This document shows, one piece after another, positions 36,786 to 48,100 of a DNA stretch of 64,000 bases. Positions within the stretch are counted from its first letter, which is position 1. Each line of letters starts with the position of its first letter. Under the pieces are notes generated by a model, which saw only the letters and a program-made list of their open reading frames with translations, was not told the DNA's origin and ran no database searches. A program made the position numbers and the translations under genes. This DNA comes from Adiantum capillus-veneris (lineage: Eukaryota; Streptophyta; Polypodiopsida; Polypodiales; Pteridaceae), in NCBI GenBank assembly GCA_014529385.2, contig CM043956.1:87907721-87971720 (forward strand), given 5' to 3'.

Positions 36786-36839
36786 AGAGTCATGGAATGA
36801 GGGAGAGAGAAAATGAGAGGACTTTATTGGCCACAATTT

Positions 36840-37560
36840 TTTCAAACTATATATATTATATGGCTTTTATAATTTAAGATTGGAGCCCCATGTGAAGAAA
36901 ATCTTGGGAAGGAGATACTCTCAGCTGCATCTTTAGTTGACAATAATGTGACTACTTGACCATCTATCCCATGGCAAGATCCTCCCAAATATTTTAGGCA
37001 AAAAGTAACCTTTGAGCAGTTGTTCATCTGCAAAAACCTTGAGGTCTTGCCATTGAATGCATCCTAGGAGAGAGGTGGGCCAAAATTCAAAAGGCAGCCC
37101 TCATACCCCCCCTTCCCCCCAAAAGCTAGAGGCTCCCACTATCACTTCAATTTTGATGTCACTTTCTTTTGTCATTGTAGACTCTTCCTCTGAAGTGGTT
37201 AAAGACTCACCACTAGAAAACTCATCTTTAGAGGTTTCTAGATCCATGCTGCATTGTCTACCTCTCTTCATGACATAGAATATTAGCTTTCCTATGGCAT
37301 CTTCATTTGGATTATGTTAATGCCCCAATCTTACTTAGCTTTCATAGCCATAAGCCAAGGACTCTCAAGAATGATAGGGTAGTCCCTCCCCCTAGTGTGG
37401 CATGACAAAGATGTCTACATCTACTTCGGTCTTGAATGTTTTTACCCTTACTCCATTTACAATGCCAACACATCAAACTTTGACATTATTTTCCATCTTG
37501 GCTTGGCATGATGCTGGCCTACAAATGTTTTGTTGGCCCTTTATTTTACACGCATCAACC
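36840..37560 (-). pseudogene. Possible retroelement Gag-protease remnant
   Basis: The minus strand near 37,400-37,300 reads VDIFVMPH then YHS.ESLAYGYES, resembling the C-terminal part of plant retropepsins (a V-x-V-x-P segment before the I-L-G-x-P-W motif). Upstream and downstream frames are short and broken. The call is weak and rests on one short match. Confidence 0.25.
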
Positions 37561-37961
37561 CCGCCCAGTGTTTTTGTGCATTGTGGGCATTCTCTCGCGT
37601 CCATACAGTCCCTTTGCTGTCCGATTTTGACAAAACCTGACCATCATTGTCCCTCAACCACCGGGTGTGATCGAGAGTTTTTGTGGAGGTCGTTCCATAC
37701 TTGCATTACAATAATAAATTTTTAATGACAATATGAAAAAAATTGTAAAGTACAAAATGTTGCCAGAAGACGGTAAAAAGACCAAATTATTCGCTATTGA
37801 TTTTGGAATTACATCATGGCTAGTTTGTTTTTCTACAAATTACATCTATGGATATGGGACAAATGGCTTGCCTAATGCCAAGGGCTTTTACAATTTCCTC
37901 TAGGTTGGTCACCCCTTGATCGAGGCTTAAGACATAGTGGGAGAGGATTGACCTAGGATGC

Positions 37962-38947
37962 TTGCCTATAAAGGCATACAAGGCTATCTCACAATTCACC
38001 AGTATACATTTGTTAGAATTAGGTGAGTTTGTTAGAGATTGTGCAACTCGAATTAAACAATACATTGCCAGATGCCTAGAGCTAGAGATATCTGCAAAAG
38101 AACGACTAGTATCATTGTTTCTAGAGGGACTAGTAAACAAAGAACTTGATGCTATACTCTATAACAAGAAGCATAAAACCCTAGAAGAGTGTGTGTCAGA
38201 TGCTATTGACTTAGGAGACAATTGTGATATTTTCAGCGAAGAAGATGTCCCTAAGAATAACCAAAGTGAGAAAACAACATCCACTAAACAAGCACAAGTG
38301 GGAACGGCTGCTACAGCACCACTTTCAGCCATAGAAGACATGCTCAAATGGATAAATGACATGATGAATAACATGCAAAAATCACCTATGAGAGTACCAG
38401 GGCAAGGGATACCTCAAAAGGGACAACCAATTAGACCGTAGAAATGGTGTGAAACAAGCATAAATGGACCAACCATGAGACCAATGAGTGCTACTACCAA
38501 CCAAAGTATGATGGAAATGTTCAGTACGTGTCCATGAGGCCACAAGGACAACCCATGTACAGATACCAGCCTAACATGGCACCAGCTCAAAGACCACCAA
38601 TGGGTATGGAAAGACCTCAACCCGTGTTGGGTCAACAACCTCTATATCCAAGACATAATGCAGTGCCTATAAAGTACATGCATTCAGAGGAGTCATAGAT
38701 GAACAAGCACTAGTACCTGTTACAACCTATGCTGAGCCTAGTCCATCTATAGTAATGGTAGAAGGAGATTGATATAATGCACATCCACCCCCAATGGAAG
38801 AACCTATGACTTATGCTCCACAAGAGCTTGCACAAATGGAAAAATTATCCTTCTCAAGACATGGAAGCAGCTAAGCTTGAAGCTTATCAAAATTTGGTAA
38901 GAATCACGTAAAAAATACTGAAAAAACAAAAACCCAAGCTCCAAAGT
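37962..38947 (+). pseudogene. Element C Gag
   Basis: The open part (37,962-38,441, 159 codons) contains LLELGEFVRDCATRIKQYIA, then AKERLVSLFLEGLVNKELD, then TLEECVSDAIDLGDN. This is the pattern of retrotransposon Gag capsid C-terminal helices. It continues into a Met/Pro/Gln-rich tail (GQGIPQKGQPIRP, then VSMRPQGQPMYRYQPNMAP) that is split by frameshifts near 38,441 and 38,690. No intact zinc knuckle is visible. Gag would assemble the cytoplasmic particle. Confidence 0.7.
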
Positions 38948-39655
38948 ATGGCAAAACCTGAGGAGCTTGTGGTAAGAGACAAACAAGAAAAGTCCGAAGT
39001 GGTGGTAGAACCCCACATTGAAACAAAAGAGCCAAAACTTATATTTTCGGACAGCGAAGATGCCTTGAATGGAATTCCATTCGTAGAGGGAGACTGGCCA
39101 AGACACTTATGGAAAAAAGTTAGAGAGATCAATTATGGGAGCCTAACTCTAAAGTCAGCTCCTATAGAGGAAGTTTGGTTAGAAAACCTACCTCCTCATA
39201 TGGACATGGATGTACAATCCTTGTATGGGGATTGTGGATCTGAAGCTTTAGTAATGTCTAAACCATTGACCTTGAAAACATTACCCTCTTACTTGGGAGA
39301 TAACGAAGATGAATCCATAGTGTGTAAGACCACTCAAGTAAAAAGAGCGGAACAGACCTTAGAAATAGACAACATGCATTCAATCATGTCTACACCCATC
39401 CAATGCACTCTTACTTTGGGAGAAGTGTTAAAAATCAGACCATATTTATGGAATGATCTACAGAAAACCCTCGAGAAGGTGGGGATAACGGGGCTCATCG
39501 TAAAAAACTTGGGAAATTTGAAACACGAAATGGATAACAAAGAGATTCGATCTGTTCCAATTAACAAAGTCAGAGAATATTACGAAGTGGAAGAAGGAAA
39601 CACCAACCTTCCAGTGAAATATAATGAAAATAGAAACCATGGCAATACTAGATAG
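38948..39655 (+). pseudogene. Element C Gag-protease linker
   Basis: 235 open codons. They include LWKKVREINYGSLTLKSAP, then TLKTLPSYLGDNEDES, then MSTPIQCTLTLGEVLKIRP, then RSVPINKVREYYEVEEGN, ending in NLPVKYNE just before the protease. The block aligns with the 11,660-11,124 frame of element A and with fragments of B, which is the main evidence that A, B and C are one lineage. Its role is unknown; it is part of the Gag-Pro polyprotein. A frameshift near 39,630 separates it from the protease. Confidence 0.7.
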
Positions 39656-40520
39656 TGGGGCAGACATAGCCAATGCCACAAAAGTAGAATGGGAATCCTG
39701 CGGACAACCATCCATTAGACAAACTGGAATGAAATTGCAATTGGTTGATGGACACCTCGAAAGACCCTTAAGACTGCTTGAAAAAGTGATAGTTAATTCC
39801 TATGGCATTGAATATCAACACACTTTTGCAATAGTAGACTTTGGGAAAAACCTCAATTACAAAATCATATTGGGAAGACCTTTCATGCGGCAGATACAGC
39901 TTATCCAAGATTGGGGAAATAATTATCTGTACTTGAAGCAAGTGGAATTGATAACAAGAGTTAATCTAAAAGATCACACTTATAGAGATTTCATGAAAAT
40001 GCCCATACAAGAGTTCAATTCATTCTCTTTGGCTAAAACTAATCTTCCATCTTGGTTGAACAAAGACACTCCTATATGGATGTGTGGAGCTTCAGAAAAC
40101 AAAATCTTAAAATGAGAAGAATGTATCTTAGAAAGAGATTGCACAGACAAAGCCTATGTACCGGAATCCTTTCCAAGAGTTTCTTTGATCCATTTGAGTG
40201 GACTCAAATTTTAGCAACAATGGATGTATGTGTGAATACGTCTATGCCTTCTCAATTTCGCAATGAGGGCGGCTATCATATAATTCCCATCCAAATGATT
40301 TCAACCCTCTACATTGAAGATGAAATTGAGGAACCCAAGGACTTAATGAAAGCTCAACAAGTATTTTCAGACCTCTACTACGATGAAACAAATCAGTTAG
40401 AAGAACATTCAGCTACCTCAAATGACTCGGGGTCAGAAAAAGAACATGTGAGAGCTATGCTACTCATGAAAGGAGGGGAGGAAAAGTTTTTTGACTTGAA
40501 GAAAAAAATGGTATAGATAA
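39624..40520 (+). pseudogene. Element C retropepsin 1 and linker
   Basis: The protease active site reads AILDSGAD (DSGA at 39,651-39,662). It is followed by MKLQLVDGHLERPLRLLEK, then FAIVDFGKNLNYKIILGRPF and QLIQDWGNNYLYL. All hallmarks of an aspartic retropepsin are present in one frame of 163 codons. The linker (NLKDHTYRDFMKMPIQEF, then MCGASENKI, then WTQILATMDVCVN) matches A and B. A frameshift near 40,100 and a stop at about 40,514 follow. The enzyme would cleave the polyprotein inside the particle. Confidence 0.85.
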
Positions 40521-41038
40521 AAAGGAGACACCAGAAACGTGAAAGCTAGACCTATGCCATCAGTCTCTAGTAGAACACAGTTCCTGATGCAGATAGATGC
40601 ACATGATTCTGTCAAGGATAAACTCACTAGCAGACATTCTTCAAACAAAAATCCAAAAATTTTGAAAACATTTAAAAAAAAACGAAAAACGATACTCAAG
40701 CAAAGCCAAAAAAATAGGACAACAAGTCAACCATGACACGAGTTGAGTGGAAAAAGAAATATCAAGAGTTGAAAAAATCTTTAAAGGATATATATACAAC
40801 CAAATTGGAAACCACAGAAGAGGAGTGTAAAGATATAATGAGTGTTCCATCCAATTACAAGAAATATACTCTCCAAGATTGGAAAATCATAGTCGAACAA
40901 CCTGTTAGAGAACTATGAAAATAGGGTGAGTCCTACAAAGGGCCTGAAAACATGAAAAAGATAGATTTGGTTGAACCAGGAGAAGAGCCTATGCCTGACT
41001 ACATTGCAAATGACCTAACAGAATAAGAAGAAGAGATT
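40521..41038 (+). pseudogene. Linker between protease and RT of element C
   Basis: Short Lys/Ser-rich frames (40,539-40,736 and 40,733-40,918) without a recognised domain. They are followed by a segment starting GPENMKKIDLVEPGEE that leads into RT. Stops near 40,736 and 40,916 break it. Confidence 0.5.
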
Positions 41039-41898
41039 TTGATAAGCTTACTGAAAGAATATCGAGATATCTTCGCTTGGTCTTATAAGGATCTCAGTGG
41101 TGTTGATCCAAAAATCTGTCAACATACCATACCCATGAGAGATGATGCAAAACCAAGTAGACAAAGGCCATACACATATAATGAGACATTTGCCAGGAAG
41201 ATCAAACAAGAGATTGAAAAACTAAAGGAATCCAAATTCATTTATGAAATTGAACACACAGATTAGGTGTTTCCAATTGTGGTAGTACCCAAGAGAAATG
41301 AAAAACTATGAGTGTGTGTCAATCTCAAGAAAGTGAATGCAGCTACCATTAGAGACAACTTTCCTCTTCGAATCACTGAGCATGTTTTAGAACAAGTTAA
41401 CCTTACAGCTTCTTAGATGGATTTTTGGGATACAATCAACTTCTGGTTTATCCAAAAGATCAGCATAAAACCGCTTTTGCAATGAAATGGGGTAGTTTTG
41501 CCTATCGGGTTATGCCTTTTGGTTTAACTAATGCTCCAGCCACCTTGCAAAGATTGATGAGTCATGATTTTAAAGAATATATTAGGAAATTCTTGAAAGT
41601 ATATATGGATTATATATGCGTACATTCATCAATCCGGGCTGATCATTTTGAACACCTCAAAAAGGTATTTGAAAAGTGTAGACTTTGTAGGATTTGCTTA
41701 AATCCTGAAAAGTGCACATTCATGGGTAGACAACGAAAAATTATTGGACATATAGTTTCTAAAAATGGTATAGCTACTACTGATATGGATAAAATTCATG
41801 TTATTGTTGATTTGCCTAGACCAACAACAGTCAAGGGGGTTCAAGCCTTCATGGGACATTGTGGATATTACAAATGGTTCATTTACATTACACTATAA
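41039..41898 (+). pseudogene. Element C reverse transcriptase
   Basis: The RT opens with LLKEYRDIFAWSYKDLSGVD, the usual Ty3/gypsy RT entry. It continues with CVNLKKVNAATIRDNFPL and GYNQLLVYPKDQHKTAF, then FAYRVMPFGLTNAPATLQR. The catalytic box reads VYMDYICVHS at about 41,609-41,638. The usual Y-x-D-D has become Y-M-D-Y by a single GAT to TAT change, removing a metal-binding aspartate. KCTFMGRQRKIIGHIVS and GVQAFMGHCGYY complete the fingers-to-thumb order. Stops near 41,265, 41,310 and 41,415 and a frameshift break the reading. Confidence 0.9.
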
Positions 41899-42500
41899 TT
41901 GCAAAACCCATGTATAGCTATTACACACTTTGAATGGACTTATGAGTGTGAAGAATCCTTCATGAAGATTAAGCAAGCTCTCACCTCAGCTCCAATATTG
42001 AAAGCATCAGATTGGAATAAGATATTCCACATACATGTAGATGCTTCCAATTTTTCCATTGGGTGTATACTAGCTCAACCAGGAGACTAGAAAATTGATT
42101 TTCCTATTTCTTATGCTAGCCAACAATTGAACATGGCGGAAAATAATTATACCACCACTAAAAGGAAAGGATTAGGAATGATCTATGCCATATAAAAGTA
42201 TAGACATTACCTATTAGAAAACAAATTTGTGTTCTTTGTGTACCACCAAGCCTTATTGTACTTGGTCAACAAGCCATGGTGACACAAGAAGAATAATGAG
42301 ATGGTTCATCATTCTTTGGAATTTTATTTCACTGTGGTTGTAAAAAGGGCACTACTCATCAAAGAGCATATCATTTGTCTAGGATGGTTCCAAGGGAATC
42401 ACCTAAAGGAGTAGACGATGATCTACCAGATACATATCTGTTTCTGTGGAAATGATACCTCGATGGGTGGAAAATATGGTATCATTGATGACCATAGCTC
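41899..42500 (+). pseudogene. Element C RNase H
   Basis: Residues FEWTYECEESFMKIKQALTS and ILKASDWNKIFHIHVDASN, then FPISYASQQLNMAENNYT and KYRHYLLENKFVFFVYHQAL, mark the connection and RNase H domain of Ty3-type elements. The first catalytic Asp is the one in HVDASN. Stops lie at about 42,088, 42,193 and beyond. Confidence 0.8.
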
Positions 42501-43195
42501 AAGTGGATTTGTAAATACCACTTCCTATTACAATCGAATTAATTGAGAAATTGGCTATGTATCAATTACTAGTTGGTAGGCTATACAAAAGGAACCGAGA
42601 TGAAATATTGCTCTTATGCATTAATCCTGAAGAGAAAACCCAATACCTAAGTCAAGCACATATTACCATAGTAGGACTTCACTTTGCAAAAGACCAAACT
42701 ATGCAAAGGATCTTGAGACTTGGACTATTTTGGCCAACTATGAGGAGTGATGTTCACTCTTTTGTAAAGGATTGTCCTCAATGTAAAAAACAAACAACCA
42801 TACCTCATGTAACATTGGTCCTAATGTCACCTGTTCCTAAGTGAATTAACCATCTCGTTACTTACTTAACAAGACAATATTTCTCGAGGATATGAGTAAA
42901 CGCCGCCAAAGAGAAATTGAAACAGAAGCAAGAGTCTATGCTCTTATTGGAAACCAATTGTATCGGAGAGGTAAGGATCAACATTTGCATCTTTAAGCAA
43001 ATGAAGACGAATATATTCCAATTATAGAACAAGCACATCTGGATTAGATGGAGGTAACTTTTCTAATGAGACCACTGCAAGAGCAATCTTAATGGTAGGC
43101 ATATGGTGGACAATACTTTTTGCCAATGCCAAAGAATATGTTCAAAGGTGTGATGCTTGTGAACAAGCAAAAATGCCAACATGAGTAGATAGCAT
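42501..43195 (+). pseudogene. Element C integrase: two successive H2C2 zinc modules
   Basis: The first module lies in the 42,551-42,844 frame: YLSQAHITIVGLHFAKDQT, then FWPTMRSDVHSFVKDCPQCK. The second, in changing frames at 42,895-43,190, reads RVYALIGNQLYRRG, then IIEQAHLD, then GNFSNETTARAIL, then EYVQRCDACEQAK. Each has the His-x-His...Cys-x2-Cys arrangement of the integrase N-terminal zinc domain, which normally occurs once. Stops near 42,842, 42,996 and 43,047 interrupt the pair. Confidence 0.7.
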
Positions 43196-44050
43196 GCCCT
43201 TAAGACCAATGATGGGAGCTAGAGCTTTCGCAAAATAGGGTATAGATTTTGTTGGGCCAATACAGCCACCTACTTATAGAACCCAAGCTCAATATATCAT
43301 TGTAGCTACGGATTATTTGACTAAGTGGGCCGAGGCTAAAGCAACTCAAAAGAATGATGCCAGAACCACTGCCACATTCTTATATGAGTATGTATTCACA
43401 AGATATGGACTGCCAATAGAAGTTGTCAGTGAGATACGGAAACTCATTTCCTTAATGAGATAATCGAGTATCTGCTTAATGAATTTATGGTCATCCATAA
43501 CAAATCAGCTTCCTAGCACCCACAAGCAAACGGACAAGCTGAGAATTTGAATAAAATTCTTAGCTCGGTATTGACTAAAGTGGTTAGTTTGGGAAGGACA
43601 GACTGGGAAATGAATCTCCATGCTGCTCTATGGGATTATCAAGTTTCATTCAAACCAGCTTTAAATGCTACACTCTTTAACCTTATTTATGGTCTTGATG
43701 CCATATTACCAATAGAGTTTCTATTGCCCACATTAAGGGTAGTTAAGGATCTTGAATCGACTGGACATGAATTGTCAGAAAGAATTGAAGATTTAGAAAA
43801 GCTAAATGAGCAAAGGCTAACTGCTATAGCTCACATCTATGCACAAAATCAAAAACAAAAATAGGTTTTTGATTCCCATCTAGTTACAAAAATCTTCAAA
43901 ATAGGGGACTTAGTTTTAGTCTATTCCCTTAAGCAACACATTCTCAAGTTTAAGAAAAAGGAAAACGAACCGCTTATCATTGAAGATGTATCACTAAGTG
44001 GAGCAATTAAGTTGCTCACCCTAGATGATGAACCAATGGCTAACCAATGA
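43196..44050 (+). pseudogene. Element C integrase core and C-terminal domain
   Basis: The DDE core begins at GIDFVGPIQPP (first Asp near 43,238) and YIIVATDYLTKWAEAKAT. The segment with the second catalytic Asp, before HFLNEII near 43,440, contains a 2-base insertion (GA) that shifts the frame at that residue. HPQANGQAENLNKIL near 43,520 carries the catalytic Glu. The 43,547-43,864 frame covers the end of the core (WDYQVSFKPALNATLFNLIY). KIFKIGDLVLVYSLKQHIL, LLTLDDEPMANQ and a stop finish the SH3-like C-terminus. The stop overlaps the start of the next ORF. Confidence 0.85.
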
Positions 44051-44888
44051 ATTACTAGAAAGAATGCATGCAGCCAAGCAAAGAAAGATAAAACGACAGC
44101 AGGTTATTGATGAAACCCAAGAGGAGGCTCGGCTTTGGTTACTCAAAAGAAAAGCTGCTCTCAAGAATCAACAAATACCTATTCCCATCAACATACCCAA
44201 AATAGATGACCGACAATGGAAATTGCAGAAAGATGCAGTGTCAACGGATGATGAATGGCTAGATGGAATGGACCTTCGCATCAAAGTACGGCTCAACAAC
44301 CATAGCACAAATGCATTGGTCGATACAGGAGCTAGAGTAAATGCAGTGAGTTGTTCCACGTACAAGAAGGCAACAAGTTAGTCTTTGATGGCAGGAATAT
44401 CGACTATCAAAGGATGCACCAAGAACCCAACACTAACATTGCGAGTAGTCAACTTAAATGTGATAGTACATAGATGTTCACGTCCTTATCAGTTTGTATG
44501 CTTAACAGATAAACACATGAATGAGATGATGATTCTTGGAATTTCTTGGATGCAAACATACAAGGCAGTACCAGATTGGAATACCAATCAGCTCAAGATA
44601 TCACCTAAAGGCGGACAACTCATTGTTCAAATTGCACCAAGCAAGGAGGAATGGAAAGGCAATTACCAACAAAGGAAACCACAAAGTAATCAACCTTCTC
44701 CATCCTATCAACAAGAAAATGCTACAAGTAGCATGCAAGGAGTCAGACAAATTTGGGTACCGAAAGCACAGCTTAAGGATAAGCCGATTCAAATATGGGT
44801 GCCCAAAACATCATCGACAATACCAAAGACGGTTCCAAAGATCAAAATGAATCGAACTGATTATTTTTATTTGAATTGGCTTCAATAA
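44025..44888 (+). pseudogene. Post-integrase ORF with a second retropepsin and W-V-P-K repeats
   Basis: One reading frame of about 287 codons broken only by a TAG at 44,379-44,381. It starts at ATG overlapping the integrase end in another frame. It begins with a basic, helical segment (ERMHAAKQRKIKRQQVIDE). It then shows ALVDTGARVNAVS (Asp-Thr-Gly-Ala active site at about 44,320), and later FVCLTDKHMNEMMILGISWM with the I-L-G motif, then AVPDWNTNQLKI. These are the two halves of a retropepsin of the RVP type. The C-terminus is Gln/Pro/Ser-rich with QIWVPKAQ and QIWVPKTS. The first protease of C lies in its usual place before RT, so this is an extra copy, not a shuffled one. Elements A and B have W-x-P-K remnants in the same relative position but no visible second active site. 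Its role is unknown. Confidence 0.75.
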
Positions 44889-45989
44889 TCCCCTATGTGT
44901 GAAGAATTTTTAGAAATTTTTGGATATTGTTTGGAACATTTTAACAAATTTTTGGCAATTTTTTACTAATTTTTAGTTAATTCCATAAAAATATGACATC
45001 TTATGATCTTGATGAGCTATATTGTGTGTGTATTTATGGCATCATTTTGAGAACATTTGTGTCCTCCTTGGTTAAGTTTTGAGCGTTTTGCTATTTTCGG
45101 AGACTCGGTTGTTGATTTTATTGTAAATCATGTTTTTGATAAAAATTACTCTTTTTGGTATGCTTATGCGTGTCAAAAACATTTGATTGTGATTGGCGAT
45201 AATCTTTTAAGATTTCCAAAATTTTCCCAAAACTATTTTTGATTTTTTGGATTTTTGGGTAAATTTTAATGTTTTCAACAAATTTTCGAACTAAATTTGG
45301 CTTCTTCGAGCATTAAGAAAATGAAAATTTTTCTTTGACAAGCGCCGACAGTTGATCTTGAGCTTGGGCGCACGTCTCGATAAATCTGGACGGTTGCACG
45401 GACTCGGCAGTGAAAATTCGAGCGGCTTTAGATAAAGCGAAGCCATCTTTTTTTGAGTTGTGGCTTTCGACGCATGAACGCTCTCCAAGTTGTCTCTTGT
45501 CTCTCTCTCAACTCTCCTCGGTGGATAGATTTTTATGGTCTCTTGGGATAGTTTTCTACAACATGAAAATAATCTTCTTCTTCTTCCTCTGACTATTGTC
45601 GTCCGCTCTCTCTCTCTTCGTGGCGTGTGAACACACCACACACACACACACTTAATTTCTAACTTCTCTCACTCTCTCTATAACTTATCTCATTCTCTCT
45701 CTAACTCTCTCTCTAACTTCCTCTCTCTCTCTTCTCTCACTCTCTCCTCGTTGCCTGAAGCGTTATCGTGTACTCTCTTTCTTTGCCCCACTCTGTTGCG
45801 CACCAGGCCCAGAGAAGACAAACGGCCTGCCTCATACTGCGTACCTGACGTGCTCTCTTATTTGTTGCACACTCTCTTTTCTTGCATCCGCCTCGCTTCG
45901 CGTGCATCTGCCACGTCAGAACTGTCAGCCCATAGGTCAATGCCCCTCTAGAGGCATTATCAGGAGACAGCTTTTGTAGATTGAGCCGA
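44889..45989. other. Non-coding; AT-rich then CT-rich stretch
   Basis: 44,889-45,300 is AT-rich after the last ORF of C. 45,480-45,760 is made of CTCTCT-rich segments, as often found in plant leader or LTR regions. No PBS or paired LTR was identified and the open frames look accidental. Confidence 0.4.
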
Positions 45990-48100
45990 CATGGACTCAA
46001 GTCGAGCCGAGAATTCAAGTACAGCAGAGCAAGCTAGTAGCAATGGCAACACATGCACAAGTACAACCTAGCGGATTTTACAATTATATGGCTACAATAG
46101 AGATAAATTTTTCTATGCAGACTTAGAAGTCCATCGATATCTTATGAGTAGAAAAAGCATCACAGGAGCCACGATCCTATTGAACAGAGTGAAGCCAGAT
46201 TCAGATAACTCCCAGATATTCACAAACTTTAGTGGAGCCAGGTATTTCAAGCTGAAAGATGAAAAGTGCAGATAGAAGTTCAAAAAGTCAACCCAAGTGT
46301 TTATCAGAAATATGCACAAGCCATCAAAACGTACAGTTGGTGCATATGCAATCAGGTTACATGTACATGGATTACAGTGGTCAGATCTATAGTCGAGAAC
46401 CAAAAATGGAAGATCCAATAGATCAACCAATATAAGCCAATCTAATTGGAGAACCAAAATACAATATAAAGGTCAAGATGGAGCATTCTACAACTTGATG
46501 CCTCATGTTTTTAAAGAAGATGCCGACAACTTGGCAAGCACAGAAAGAGAAGCTCCTCAGCAAGGGCTTGACATGAGAGAACCAAATGAAATACCACCAG
46601 TCATGGCGTTTGCTTAGATTATTGTGGAAGAAAAGGTGGACATTTTTTTGAAGATTGTCCAAGAAATCCAGACAATAGGGACACATCAAACGCCAGCAAG
46701 GTACAGAGGAAATTGGAATTGCAAATCTTGATGTAAGTGCACCTTAGTGTCAGATGAAATGCTCTACTGGATAAAGCAGTAGATTGCAATATGATTGCAG
46801 AGAACATCCAAAGGATCCTCCAGATCACTCCATGCAAACATGATAGCAAACAAATGCTAGGTATGCATAGAGGTCAAGAATAAATGGTTGCTACTCTTAG
46901 CATCCAACAACATGAAGAGCAAGTAAAGTTTTAGGTGAATCCTTTAAAGGAAATTCTTGCAAACTTTATCCTTGGACATTAGTGATTAGACCAGCACAAA
47001 GAATACAAAGAAGACATAATGTTATTACTTTCTTTTCCAAGTGGTAGCCAACAACATTTACAAGTACCGTCAATGCTAGATTCAGAGTTGTAGAAGTCAC
47101 AAGAATCAAAGAAAAATCTTGCAGACAAAGCTAAAGCTAAAGTGGACCTTTCATCGATTGACACAAAAGGTGTGACATCATATGTGTCTACATCAAAGAA
47201 CCCTCATGGATTAGCTTCATCAAGCAAGTCGGGATTTCAAAACTTCAAGTCAATTGATGACCCAACTGGAACCTTGAAGAGACACCCAAAAAAGCAAAGA
47301 TGTTTCAGCCAAAGTACTCAAGAAAGCAAAAGATTGTCAAGCAAGTGTTTGTTTCGAGAAATTTAGTCAAAGTCAATGATCCAGTTTAGATTAAAGACAG
47401 GAAATCAACAGAGAAAAACAAACACATGGGATGGATAGCATCACAATGGAGCTTAAAAGAACAGGAGTATTATGGAGGTAACTGATACACATGGGTACCA
47501 AAACCGCAGGTTAGAGCATATGAAGTGAAATCAAGATCCTGTTAAGAAAGAAGGCCCACAAGGTATCAACCTCGACAATATCCTAGGATACCTAAGAAGT
47601 AGGTATATAATAAAACAACATGGAAAGATGCCAAAGTCTACCACAATTCTCAAGAGGATAGAGAACAAAGACGGATCTCAAAGAATCCTCCTCTTGGACA
47701 AGTAGTCTACATAGGTTATACAAAGATTTGCCTACAAGTCAACTACAAGCCAACAACAACTACACCAAACTTGCATGAAGATCTCAAGAAGTGAGCTAAG
47801 AAAAGTCAACAAAGGAGTTACAAAGGTCCTCAAGATATTTTTCTTCTAATGCTTTGAGTCAAAAGCCAGATGCCGACAGCCAACAGAGGCCTACAACAAC
47901 ATCAGAGACTCCTATAAATAGGCCTAGTTGGAGAATCAAAAAATTAATGGAATCTTCAAAGTCAAAGAAGAACCACCCAACCAACGCGAATGCAGATTTA
48001 AAGATGATAAAACAAGTATGGCAAAAGAAACCTTCAATGCCAGCTTGGTCCTTCACTGATCCTCTATTTGAGGATTCCAGCTTACTTTTGCTTGAATAAA
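45990..48100 (+). pseudogene. Decayed gag-like coding sequence
   Basis: The plus strand shows fragments with protein character. A 46,100-46,500 frame begins YADLEVHRYLMSRKSITGAT. A degenerate zinc knuckle near 46,612-46,665 reads CLDYCGRKGGHFFEDC, with one extra residue before the His. A Lys/Ser-rich region with TWVPKPQ lies near 47,490, and frames at 47,142-47,366 and 47,854-48,099 follow. The knuckle plus W-V-P-K resembles Gag of plant LTR elements. Dozens of stops and frame changes show long decay. It may be the 3' part of a second C-like element or an independent one. Confidence 0.45.

Larger units (their letters stand above)
37962..44888 (+). mobile_element. Element C: pol-bearing Ty3/gypsy-type retrotransposon, internal region
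   Basis: Domain order on the plus strand is gag, linker, retropepsin 1, linker, RT, RNase H, two H2C2 zinc modules, integrase core, integrase C-terminus, then a separate ORF with a second retropepsin and W-V-P-K motifs. The gag-protease linker and protease are homologous to elements A and B. I could not identify LTRs for C. Every pol domain has at least one stop or frameshift. The RT active site has lost an aspartate, so this copy is inactive. Confidence 0.8.

Noticed and set aside
36486-36877. Arg-Glu and Ser-Leu repeat frames
   Set aside because: They arise from the (GA)35 microsatellite.
37962-44888. Integrated plant pararetrovirus
   Set aside because: An integrase with zinc module and DDE core follows RT, and no movement or coat protein is seen, so this is an LTR retrotransposon.
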